Below, one piece after another: positions 1 through 7,490 of a DNA stretch of 64,000 nucleotides. The stretch covers positions 14,815 through 78,814 of the forward strand of contig CAWKPE010000007.1 of the NCBI GenBank assembly GCA_963851385.1, written 5' to 3'. The position numbers were made by a program, and so were the translations under genes. The DNA is from CAWEFA01 sp963851385. GTDB lineage: Bacteria > Bacteroidota > Bacteroidia > Bacteroidales > DTGW01. How positions within the stretch are numbered: position 1 is the first letter of the stretch; every line of letters begins with the position of its first letter. The notes beneath the pieces were generated by a model. It was not told the origin of the DNA, searched no databases, and saw only the letters and a program-made list of their open reading frames with translations.

Positions 1-418
1 GGTATGATTGGATCCATCCTTTATAAGTGTTCCAGATTATTGTTTCAGAAGTAGGACGAATGATAAGTTCTTCTTCCAGCTTAGATGTTTCATCAACTAC
101 TACACCATTTCCATCCGGTGCATTTTTCAGTCTGTAATGTGTAACAATAGCACATTCCTTGGCAAAACCTTCAACATGTGCCGCTTCTTTTGAAAAAAAT
201 GATTTTGGAATAAACAAAGGGAAATAAGCGTTGGAATGTCCTGTATCTTTAAACATTTTATCAAGTGCTGCCTGCATTTTTTCCCATATTGAATAACCAT
301 ATGGTTTAATTACCATACATCCGCGCACAGCCGAATTTTCTGCTAAACCGGCCTTAATTACCAAATCGTTGTACCACTGTGAATAATCCACACTCCTGCT
401 TGTCAATTCTTTTGCCAT
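1..418 (-). CDS. proS: Prolyl-tRNA synthetase, N-terminal part (runs off the window)
   Basis: The first 139 residues of a class II prolyl-tRNA synthetase, which charges tRNA-Pro with proline in the cytoplasm. I translated it from the minus strand starting at the ATG at 418-416. The start MAKELTSRSVDYSQWYNDLV, the stretch KPYGYSIWEKMQ and the class II motif-2 region RPTSETIIWNTYKGWI are visible, and together they fit the archaeal/eukaryote-like type 3 enzyme common in Bacteroidota. The rest of the gene lies left of base 1. The 3' side and any partner genes cannot be seen. Confidence 0.93.
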   Translation of the reverse strand, partial: MAKELTSRSVDYSQWYNDLVIKAGLAENSAVRGCMVIKPYGYSIWEKMQAALDKMFKDTGHSNAYFPLFIPKSFFSKEAAHVEGFAKECAIVTHYRLKNAPDGNGVVVDETSKLEEELIIRPTSETIIWNTYKGWIQSY

Positions 419-761
419 AAATTCAGTTTGTTATTTTATAAAAAGGCATACAAAGTAAATAAAAAAAGTGATTATATAAATTGGTTATTTAGCTTTTAAT
501 AACTCTATTCTGGGTATAGACATAATAATAAAAAATAATCTCGTGCCGATTGAATTATTTTAACCTTTCTACCCTCCTTATTAAGGGAAATTACCTAGAA
601 TATGGCACAAAAAACATAAACACAGAGTTACACAGAGTTTTAAAATGCTTAAAACTAATAGTTACCACTTCCAAAGACCAGCCGAAAGGCTGGAAGCGCA
701 TCGGCAGGAAAATTTGGCGAGGGTGTGATGGCATTGTGGGATGAAGCTTCAAATTTTCTTG

Positions 762-850
762 TCCCGATTAAATTTTTGTTGGTTTTGCATTGCAAAACCT
801 TATAAAATTAATATCGGGATTTTGCTACTTTTTTATCAAGAAAAAAGTAG
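762..850. repeat. Two adjacent stem-loops
   Basis: The first arm pair is tcccgat (762-768) with atcggga (813-819), enclosing ggttttgca/tgcaaaacc (781-789 and 791-799). Directly after it, ctactttttt (825-834) pairs perfectly with aaaaaagtag (841-850) around the loop atcaag. They could be transcription terminators or remains of a small non-coding mobile repeat. No coding gene ends just before them. Confidence 0.5.
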
Positions 851-1131
851 AAGGAAGTATTTGCAAAAATGACATTTAAAGTCGAAAATAGATTTTAAAT
901 GTGCCACAAAATAGGAAATTACCCTTTTTAAGGGGTTGGGGTAAATAGCGACAGATTATGAATGATATGAATTCTGTATTGTTATTCAAAAATTTTGATT
1001 TTGTTCTATTGAGTATTTCATGACATTTTTTGTAGTATTTAATGATAATAAAATAGAGTAGTGTTACTATAAAAATATAGTAAAAATGCTGAATCTTTTC
1101 AGCATGTTAGGAACTTATTTTGTATAGAAAT

Positions 1132-1205
1132 AATACTGCCGGTTATTGCGGTTTGGTTTTAGTGTTGATTGGTTTTAGAATTTTGGTAAAATAACCGGCA
1201 GTATT
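1132..1205. repeat. Perfect 16-bp inverted repeat upstream of the small gene at 1222
   Basis: aatactgccggttatt (1132-1147) is repeated exactly, in inverted orientation, at 1190-1205, with a 42-base T/G-rich loop. The second arm ends 16 bases before the ATG at 1222, so in a transcript it would form a strong hairpin just upstream of the start codon. A separate 8-bp hairpin lies at 1086-1105. It may be a 5' UTR regulatory structure or a tiny MITE-like insertion. Confidence 0.6.
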
Positions 1206-1221
1206 TTAAAATAAAGATATT

Positions 1222-1539
1222 ATGGAAAAGATTTCAATAAATAACAATTGGGAAAACCTTTTGGATAACGTTATATTAAATTCATTATTAGAGATATTTG
1301 AGCAAATAAGTTCATACAACGAAATTTGTTATCAGACTATTCAGGTTGCATTACTTTCCGCATTGGAAAAATTAAAAAATCAAGATAACAGAGAAACTTT
1401 GGCAAATGCAATTGAACAACTCCGAAAAACCTTGGATAAATGTCGCAATGCATCTGATAAAATACAACACTTATCTCATACAGGCTGCATAATAACTTCA
1501 AATGTTTTAGTTGAAAAAGAATCAAAAAAATTAGTTTAA
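1222..1539 (+). CDS. Small protein of unknown function (105 aa)
   Basis: I do not recognise this family. The ATG-started frame encodes a predicted all-helical 105-residue protein without a signal peptide or membrane segment. Residues about 10-75 look like amphipathic helices rich in L, I, E and N, and the C-terminal third has two cysteines (in KCRNAS and TGCIIT). It stands alone and ends 8 bases before the convergent selD stop. The long hairpin at 1132-1205 sits in what would be its leader. Base composition matches its neighbours. The frame might not be translated, but its length, the lack of any overlapping better frame and the upstream structure favour a real gene. Confidence 0.55.
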   Translation: MEKISINNNWENLLDNVILNSLLEIFEQISSYNEICYQTIQVALLSALEKLKNQDNRETLANAIEQLRKTLDKCRNASDKIQHLSHTGCIITSNVLVEKESKKLV

Positions 1540-1546
1540 TCGATAA

Positions 1547-2584
1547 TTAGTTAATAATTATCTTAGGCTGACCGTCCTGCATTTTTGTCAAATATCCTAT
1601 TTCAGCAATAATTATATCCATTGTTTCTGCCAGTTCAAGAAATTCATTAATACCATCTTCAGCCACTGCAATTAACAAACCACCGCTGGTTTGAGGATCA
1701 CAAAGAATCGTCTTTTGATTTTCGTCAATCAAAGAAACTTTATGCCCGTAACTTTTCCAATTTCTGAATGTGCCCCCGGGAATAGCCTTTTTTTCTATGT
1801 ATTCTTCAATACCTTCAATAACCGGTATTTTTTTGTACTCTATGATTGACGACAATTTACTTGCTTCGCATATTTCCATTAAATGACCTAACAATCCAAA
1901 ACCTGTAACATCAGTCATAGCCATTACCTGCTGCATGCGGCCAAAATCGATTCCGGCTTTATTTAGTTGTACCATTAACTCAATAGCCAGTTTAATATGA
2001 TTTGGTTTAACGATACCTTGTTTTTCCGCAGTAGTAATAAGGCCTAATCCTATTGGTTTTGTAAGGAATAGCCTGCAACCTTCAACAGCTTTACTATTTT
2101 GTTTTATGTTCTCAATATTTATTATTCCTGTAACAGCAAGACCAAATATTGGATCAGAAATACTTATACTATGTCCACCTGCCAACTCACAATCTGCTTC
2201 TTTACATGCCAAACGTGCTCCTTCAATTACTTGTCCAGCCATTTCTTTTGATAGTTTATCAAGAGGCCAACCCAGAACAGATAATGCCAACAAAGGTTTT
2301 CCTCCCATAGCATAGATATCGCTTATAGCATTCACGGCAGCTATGCGCCCAAAATCAAATGGGTCATCTACGATAGGTGTAAAAAAATCAGTAGTGCTTA
2401 TTATGGCTTTCCCCTGACCTATATTATATACAGCAGCATCATCCTTAAATTGGTATCCAACAAGTAAATTTGGATTGATACTTATTTGTTCTGCTGGTTT
2501 GATAATTTCTTCCAAATCCTTTGATGATATTTTGCAACCACAACCAGCACCTGGACTAAAATGGGTCAATTTAAGCTGCTCCAT
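1547..2584 (-). CDS. selD: Selenide, water dikinase (selenophosphate synthetase)
   Basis: Makes selenophosphate from selenide and ATP, the activated selenium donor. The 345-residue length is normal for the family. The active-site loop GAGCGCK is present with cysteines at residues 15 and 17, so the reactive position is Cys, not selenocysteine. The ATP/metal-binding segments DDAAVY, DVTGFGLLGH and DPQTSGGLL are all there. The ATG overlaps the end of mnmH by 14 bases on the same strand, so the two are translationally coupled. mnmH is the natural consumer of the product, which suggests selenium is used here for tRNA modification. Confidence 0.96.
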   Translation of the reverse strand: MEQLKLTHFSPGAGCGCKISSKDLEEIIKPAEQISINPNLLVGYQFKDDAAVYNIGQGKAIISTTDFFTPIVDDPFDFGRIAAVNAISDIYAMGGKPLLALSVLGWPLDKLSKEMAGQVIEGARLACKEADCELAGGHSISISDPIFGLAVTGIINIENIKQNSKAVEGCRLFLTKPIGLGLITTAEKQGIVKPNHIKLAIELMVQLNKAGIDFGRMQQVMAMTDVTGFGLLGHLMEICEASKLSSIIEYKKIPVIEGIEEYIEKKAIPGGTFRNWKSYGHKVSLIDENQKTILCDPQTSGGLLIAVAEDGINEFLELAETMDIIIAEIGYLTKMQDGQPKIIIN

Positions 2585-3614
2585 TGATTTTATTTTCGTT
2601 TATAAATTGTAAAATATTTGCAAGATTTATTGTTACGTCATCTGAACTTAAATTAATACTAAAATATTTTTTACTGTCCCTTTTACTCATTACTTGAATA
2701 TACGATTTATCGTAATATTGTAGTAGAATATCGGCTGCTAATGAAAATTGTCCTTTATCAATAGCACTAATTGCATTCTTTGTATTCAGTCCACCTAACC
2801 GTTTACTGATTCTGGTTATGCCATCTTTTAATAAGTCATTATCACAAGTTGCATATTCGTTAACAAGTTTATTAATCCTGAATTCTTTATTAATTTTAAT
2901 TTCCAATAAAGGTGCGTTTTGCATTTGTTCATAAAGTTCATTTGGAACCTGAACTTTACCTATTAAAAAACTTTCATCTTCAATAAAAACAGTTTTAGAA
3001 AGATCAAGTAATTGCCAGCATTCAAACAGATTATTTTCAAACTGCTCATTTGTTGGTTGGTTTCCCATGCCAATACTTCCAAATGCCGATCCTTTATGCT
3101 GTGCCAATTTTTCGAGATTCAAAACTTGATGACCACTGCTAGCCAAATGTTCCAGAATTTCTGTCTTGCCTGAACCTGTCATACCTCCTATTACAATGAA
3201 GTTGGCTTTCTGATTAAAAGATTTCCTGATATGTCTTCGGTAAGATTTATATCCTCCCTTAATTATGAAAGTTTCATAACCAAACAGTTCAAACAACCAA
3301 GACATGCTTGCACTCCGCATTCCTCCTCTCCAACAATAAACAATCAACTTTTTTTGATTGGTGTTAGAATTAAGTTCAATAATTTTTTTCTTTAATTGAG
3401 GACCTATAATTTCAAGAGCAAGCAAATAAGCTTCAGATTTACTTTTCTGAAAATAGGTTTTCCCAATTTCAGCCCTTTCATTGTCATCAAATAAAGGTAG
3501 ATTAATTGCATCAGGAATATGCCCTTGTGCATATTCTCCAGGAGAGCGAACGTCTATAATTGGCATTGTCTTTTTTAAATGCAGGAAATTAATTATGTCG
3601 ACATTAATAGGCAT
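2571..3614 (-). CDS. mnmH: tRNA 2-selenouridine synthase (SelU/MnmH)
   Basis: Replaces sulfur by selenium in 2-thiouridine at the wobble position of tRNAs, through a geranylated intermediate in the characterised enzyme. The N-terminal rhodanese domain (about residues 10-125) carries the catalytic Cys94 in YCWRGGMRS. The following P-loop domain has the Walker A motif GGMTGSGKT at about 143-151. The 347-residue length is typical. It lies directly upstream of selD with a 14-base overlap, a two-gene selenium operon. The unknown gene at 3661-4509 lies upstream on the same strand and could share the promoter. Confidence 0.95.
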   Translation of the reverse strand: MPINVDIINFLHLKKTMPIIDVRSPGEYAQGHIPDAINLPLFDDNERAEIGKTYFQKSKSEAYLLALEIIGPQLKKKIIELNSNTNQKKLIVYCWRGGMRSASMSWLFELFGYETFIIKGGYKSYRRHIRKSFNQKANFIVIGGMTGSGKTEILEHLASSGHQVLNLEKLAQHKGSAFGSIGMGNQPTNEQFENNLFECWQLLDLSKTVFIEDESFLIGKVQVPNELYEQMQNAPLLEIKINKEFRINKLVNEYATCDNDLLKDGITRISKRLGGLNTKNAISAIDKGQFSLAADILLQYYDKSYIQVMSKRDSKKYFSINLSSDDVTINLANILQFINENKINGAA

Positions 3615-3660
3615 TTGTCAATTTGCAGATGAAAACCTGGTATTTTGAGGTAAACTCATT

Positions 3661-4509
3661 TCAATCGAATTTAATAAGCGTATCAAATATTTTAGATTTT
3701 TCAATGGTATATTCCCGATTTGAAGTATTTGTGTCATCAATAATATTTATTAATCCGAACCAATTTAAAAAACGAATAAAAGTACGAAGAATAAAACACC
3801 TCTGAAAAAAATCCTGGTGAAATTCATTTTCGTCAGAGTTTACCAGAACTGAACTAAAAGCTTTATAATATTTATCAATATAAAACTTGAAATCTCTTGG
3901 CAAACTACCGTATTTAAAAATTAAGTCCAACATGTAAGCAAAACCGTATTGTCCGATATTGTTATTGCCATAATTGTCATTAAAGGACCATTTAAATTTT
4001 GTAGTATAGGTTTTGATAATTTCAACAAATAATTTTGGACCGTATAATACAGATTTGTATTTTTCTCCTTTCTGAGTGAGCATAAACTCCTTTTTCTTTG
4101 TTTTGGTCAATTCAGCTAAATCAGTAATTATCCTAACATTCTTAACTGCTAAAGATTTGGAGTGTCTTACCATTTTTGTTTCACCAACGTCTTCATAATC
4201 TTCAGTTATAAAATGCTGGTCATAAACTGGCCGAATAATTTGCAACGGTAAAAATCCATTGGCATTCAACTTTATAGGCTGTGCTTGCTCAACCAAATTA
4301 AGAAAGTATTTTACAAGGTTATGAAATGGAATTTTCTGAAGTACTTCATCGTCTATAGTATCGGATAAAGTCATTGGTGAATTAGTGCCAAAAGGATCAT
4401 AAATGAGATAATGAATCTCTTTGAAAGTGCGACCTTCATATTCATCTATGGGCATACTTTCAACCAAATGTTGCAACATTTCATTTCTATCGCTATTCTC
4501 ACACTTCAT
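3661..4509 (-). CDS. Hypothetical protein (282 aa), possible winged-helix C-terminus
   Basis: Unrecognised with certainty. It is a soluble, charged protein with no signal peptide or membrane helix. The N-terminal 120 residues contain a stretch of the type KLNANGFLPLQIIR, reminiscent of uncharacterised Bacteroidota proteins in which a pRiA4b-ORF3/SEC-C-like region is followed by a helical domain. The C-terminal 100 residues (FKYGSLPRDFKFY..., FFQRCFILRTFIRFLNWFGLI) could form a winged-helix-like fold. It is 46 bases upstream of mnmH on the same strand and has a good promoter box at 4529-4536. A link to selenium metabolism is only positional. Confidence 0.7.
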   Translation of the reverse strand: MKCENSDRNEMLQHLVESMPIDEYEGRTFKEIHYLIYDPFGTNSPMTLSDTIDDEVLQKIPFHNLVKYFLNLVEQAQPIKLNANGFLPLQIIRPVYDQHFITEDYEDVGETKMVRHSKSLAVKNVRIITDLAELTKTKKKEFMLTQKGEKYKSVLYGPKLFVEIIKTYTTKFKWSFNDNYGNNNIGQYGFAYMLDLIFKYGSLPRDFKFYIDKYYKAFSSVLVNSDENEFHQDFFQRCFILRTFIRFLNWFGLINIIDDTNTSNREYTIEKSKIFDTLIKFD

Positions 4510-4528
4510 TCTATTGCAGCCTTTATAT

Positions 4529-4536
4529 CAAATTTA
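4529..4536 (-). promoter_or_regulatory. Candidate -7 promoter box (TAAATTTG)
   Basis: The minus strand reads TAAATTTG here, an exact match to the Bacteroidetes -7 consensus TAnnTTTG, about 20 bases before the ATG of the unknown gene at 4509. The same octamer recurs before several other genes in the window. No clear -33 TTTG was found at the usual spacing. Confidence 0.45.
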
Positions 4537-4700
4537 GCAAATACCTAAATCATTTTCATTAAAAAAAATCATAAAATGAGATCAAAACAGCAATTTAAAT
4601 GCTATTAGTTGGAAAAGTGAAGCTTATGAAAAAAACAGGTATAAAAAGAATCTTATATTGAATTGTACTCGTATAAATTAGCAATGTAACTTAATTTAAA

Positions 4701-5598
4701 ATGATAATCAGTGCAAGTCGCAGGACAGACATTCCTGCTTTTTACAGTAATTGGTTCATGAATAGAGTGCGTGAAGGATATGTCATGGTTCGAAATCCGT
4801 TATTTAAAAAAATAGTTACAAAAGTTATTCTTGACCCGCAAAAAATAGATGCTATAGTTTTTTGGACAAAAAATCCACAATTACTTATCGAAAAATTACC
4901 TGAACTCGATGAAAGAGGTTTCTTCTATTATTTTCTATTTACAATTACTCCTTATGGAAATAAATTTCGAACCTAATGTACCCGCTAATCAACATTTAGT
5001 AGATAGCTTTCATCATTTGGCAGAATTAATAGGTAAAGAAAGGGTTATTTGGCGTTACGATCCAATAATAATATCAGATGTTACTGATGTAAATTTTCAT
5101 CTTGACAGTTTTTATAATCTTGCATCTTCATTAAATGATTATACTTCAAGATGTATTACAAGTTTCATGGTGACTTATAAAAAATGCATAAGAAACATGC
5201 ATGATGTTAAAGTTGAAAATATCGATATTGTCAGGAAAAGCAATTTATTAAATTCTCTAAAAAAAATTGCCGAAAATTTTAATATGAGACTCTCTCTTTG
5301 CGCTGATGAGAATAATGTAGACGGTATTGAAAAAAGTTGCTGCATTGATACTCAATTGATCAATATTTTAAAAGGAACAGACATTAAATACAAGAAAGAT
5401 CCCAGCCAGCGTATGCATTGTCATTGTGCTGAAAGCATCGATATTGGAGCATACAATACATGTTTGCACAACTGTATATACTGTTATGCAAATTATGATA
5501 CTTCAAAAGTAAAAGAAACAATTGCCGGGCACAAGTTGCGATCACCCATGATAATTGGAGAGCCATCTGGTAATGAACAAATAAAAAACAAAACCTGA
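4701..5598 (+). pseudogene. DUF1848 family protein, interrupted by one frameshift
   Basis: The first frame (4701-4976) starts MIISASRRTDIPAFYSNWF and ends in a stop just after FTITPYGNKF. The family sequence resumes in the +1 frame with FEPNVPANQHLVDSFHHLAE and runs to 5598. Dropping one base at the junction (around 4966-4970, ATTTCGAACC) gives a continuous, family-like protein of about 298 residues. The C-terminal region has CHCAESIDIGAYNTC followed by CLHNCIYCYAN, a CX3CX2C cysteine pattern resembling a radical-SAM iron-sulfur site. The function of DUF1848 is unknown to me. The break may be a sequencing error or a recent mutation; the residues on both sides are not decayed. Confidence 0.85.
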
Positions 5599-5710
5599 TT
5601 TACCAAATAAATATTATATTATTACAAATACCTCACTCATTATTTTATTGAGTCATTCATGTTTTCCACGACAAATTTTTCAAATATAATTTAAGAATAA
5701 AGAAAATTAG

Positions 5711-5719
5711 TAAATTTGC
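5711..5719 (+). promoter_or_regulatory. Candidate -7 box (TAAATTTGC) for the tRNA-Leu genes
   Basis: An exact match to the Bacteroidetes -7 element TAnnTTTG, about 100 bases before the first tRNA-Leu. A weak -33 candidate (TTTA, 5690-5693) lies 17 bases upstream. Confidence 0.45.
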
Positions 5720-5819
5720 AATCCGCTAAAATATAAGGTGGAATTAATATATTCCGTCAAAAGGATTTGAGGCACATCGTAATAAATTACGAAATTAAAA
5801 GTTCTTAATGGTATATTTT

Positions 5820-5903
5820 ACCCGAATGGCGGAATTGGTAGACGCGCTAGTTTCAGGGACTAGTGTCCGTAAGGATGTGCAGGTTCGAGTCCTGTTTCGG
5901 GTA
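5820..5903 (+). tRNA. tRNA-Leu (anticodon CAG)
   Basis: The 84-base sequence folds into a cloverleaf with a 7-bp acceptor stem (acccgaa/ttcgggt), D-loop ggaattggtaga, anticodon stem ctagt/actag around loop ttcaggg (anticodon CAG, reads CUG), a long leucine-type variable arm and the T-loop gttcgagtc. CCA is not encoded. It forms a pair with the second tRNA-Leu 82 bases downstream. Confidence 0.95.
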
Positions 5904-5912
5904 CGAAAACAG

Positions 5913-5978
5913 TTTCAAGTTTGAAGTTTAAAGTTCAATGTTGTTTTGAAACCTAAACTTTGAATTTTGAACTTTAAG
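5913..5978. repeat. Dispersed AACTTTGAA-type repeat between the tRNAs
   Basis: The 80-base spacer between the tRNAs consists almost entirely of alternating heptamer-like units (agtttgaagtttaaagttcaa and ctaaactttgaattttgaac) that are partly self-complementary. Similar text occurs at 16675-16710 and 51125-51163, always intergenic. Confidence 0.5.
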
Positions 5979-5985
5979 CTAATCT

Positions 5986-6069
5986 GCCCAGGTGGTGAAA
6001 TTGGTAGACACACCAGCTTGAGGGGCTGGCGCCTGCAAAGGTGTGCAAGTTCGAGTCTTGTCCTGGGCA
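5986..6069 (+). tRNA. tRNA-Leu (anticodon GAG)
   Basis: An 84-base cloverleaf with acceptor gcccagg/cctgggc, anticodon stem ccagc/gctgg around loop ttgaggg (anticodon GAG, reads CUC and CUU), a class II variable arm and T-loop gttcgagtc. CCA is not encoded. It is probably co-transcribed with the tRNA at 5820. Confidence 0.95.
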
Positions 6070-6166
6070 CAATAATAAATCAAACTTTAATTTTCATCCG
6101 AAATATTTGTCGCGTTTTTTTTAGTTTATTAATTTACCCAATTAAATATTATAAATTCTTGAGTTT

Positions 6167-7354
6167 ATGAATAGAAATAAATTTGATATTGAAGTAAAAA
6201 AGTTATTTGAACTTAATGAATCTGTTATAATGCGACGCAATGAAAAGCATGAGCATGGAAATGGAATTTATGATCGTTACAAATACCCAATACTTACTAA
6301 TGAACATGCCCCTGTATTTTGGCGCTATGATCTCGATTACAACAGCAATCCAAATTTATTACAAATCTTTGGTATAAATGCCACATTCAATGCAGGAGCT
6401 ATTCTTTTAGACAATCGTTATTTAATGGTTGCAAGAGTAGAAGGATGGGATCGGAAATCATTTTTTGCTGTTGCAGAGAGCCCAAACGGAATTGACCAAT
6501 GGCGTTTTTGGGATTATCCCATTAACCTTCCCGATATTGACAAAGACGAGACTAATGTTTACGATATGCGTCTTACTTATCACCAGGATGGTTGGATATA
6601 CGGAATTTTCTGCTCAGAACATAAAGACCCAGATGCTCCCGCTGGCGATTTGTCATCTGCCATTGCAAAAGCAGGAATTGTTCGTACAAAAGACTTAGTA
6701 AAATGGGAACGCCTTCCCGACCTAAAAACTAAGAGTCAGCAACGAAATGTAGTATTGCATCCTGAATTTATTAATAACAAATATGCTTTATATACAAGAC
6801 CTCAGGACAGTTTTATTGACGCCGGGTCAGGAGGTGGTATTGGCTGGGCATTGATAGATAGTATGGAAAAAGCTGAAGTGAAAGACGAACTTATTATTGA
6901 ACCGCGTGTTTATCACACAATTAAAGAAGTTAAGAACGGACAGGGCCCTGCCCCTATTAAAACAAACAAGGGTTGGCTGCATCTTGCTCATGGTGTTCGT
7001 GGTTGTGCTGCAGGCTTACGTTATTTGCTTTATATGTTTATGACAGATTTGAAAGAGCCATGGAAAGTCATAGCTACACCTGGTGGTTACTTTATGACTC
7101 CCAGAGGTGATGAGAGAATTGGTGATGTTTCGAACGTCTTGTTTTCAAATGGCTGGATTAAAAAAGACAATGGTGATGTCTTAATTTATTATGCTTCTTC
7201 AGATACACGAATGCATGTTGCTACGACAAATATAGATAAGCTAATAGATTATTGTACAAAAACCCCTGCTGATGGTTATCGAACCCATGCGTCAGTCGCC
7301 ACTTTGAATAATATTATTGAAAAAAACCTAAAAATAAATAGAGGCATAAAGTAA
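6167..7354 (+). CDS. GH130 4-O-beta-D-mannosyl-D-glucose phosphorylase
   Basis: Cytoplasmic glycoside phosphorylase that splits mannosyl-beta-1,4-glucose with phosphate into mannose 1-phosphate and glucose. The 395-residue sequence resembles the characterised Bacteroides fragilis enzyme throughout as I remember it: RYKYPILTNEHAPVFWRYDL near the start, FNAGAILLDNRYLMVARVEG, ETNVYDMRL (which holds the catalytic-acid Asp of the family), LKTKSQQRNVVLHPEF and SSDTRMHVATT near the end. It is followed by a 2-epimerase, a SusC/SusD pair and an MFS permease, the setting expected for mannobiose use. Its closest alternative would be another GH130 beta-mannoside phosphorylase. Confidence 0.92.
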   Translation: MNRNKFDIEVKKLFELNESVIMRRNEKHEHGNGIYDRYKYPILTNEHAPVFWRYDLDYNSNPNLLQIFGINATFNAGAILLDNRYLMVARVEGWDRKSFFAVAESPNGIDQWRFWDYPINLPDIDKDETNVYDMRLTYHQDGWIYGIFCSEHKDPDAPAGDLSSAIAKAGIVRTKDLVKWERLPDLKTKSQQRNVVLHPEFINNKYALYTRPQDSFIDAGSGGGIGWALIDSMEKAEVKDELIIEPRVYHTIKEVKNGQGPAPIKTNKGWLHLAHGVRGCAAGLRYLLYMFMTDLKEPWKVIATPGGYFMTPRGDERIGDVSNVLFSNGWIKKDNGDVLIYYASSDTRMHVATTNIDKLIDYCTKTPADGYRTHASVATLNNIIEKNLKINRGIK

Positions 7355-7490
7355 TTTTGATAAAATCATTTATGCTATTATAAAAACTGCATAATTAATT
7401 TGGATCAAGGTATGAACCATATACGCTAACAAAGATGGCGATAAAAGGTTTTTGACTATGTTTCTATATTTGCTTTCTAATTCAAATATT

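Larger units (their letters stand above)
419..1221. other. Gene-free, hairpin-rich intergenic region
   Basis: About 800 bases without a convincing gene. It holds a series of inverted repeats: an imperfect stem-loop at 762-819 with a perfect inner palindrome at 781-799, a perfect 10-bp stem at 825-850, an 8-bp stem at 1086-1105 and a perfect 16-bp stem at 1132-1205. A 10-base direct repeat (ggaaattacc) occurs at 586-595 and 914-923, each time beside an AAGGG/CCTT palindrome. This looks like an accumulation of small dispersed intergenic repeats rather than a decayed gene. Confidence 0.6.

Noticed and set aside
550..744. 64-codon open frame in the region before the small gene at 1222
   Set aside because: Its translation is unlike a protein family, and the DNA is repeat-rich intergenic text (cacagagttacacagag, palindromic ends).
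1132..1205. Idea that the 16-bp stem is a SECIS element or a retron msr/msd
   Set aside because: SelD uses Cys codons, no in-frame UGA selenoprotein is next to it, and no reverse transcriptase is present.
4960..4975. Programmed +1 frameshift in the DUF1848 gene
   Set aside because: The site lacks the known elements (slippery CTTTGA with an internal Shine-Dalgarno), and other genes in the window show similar unprogrammed breaks.
5967..6170. 67-codon open frame over the second tRNA-Leu
   Set aside because: It is the tRNA gene read as protein.
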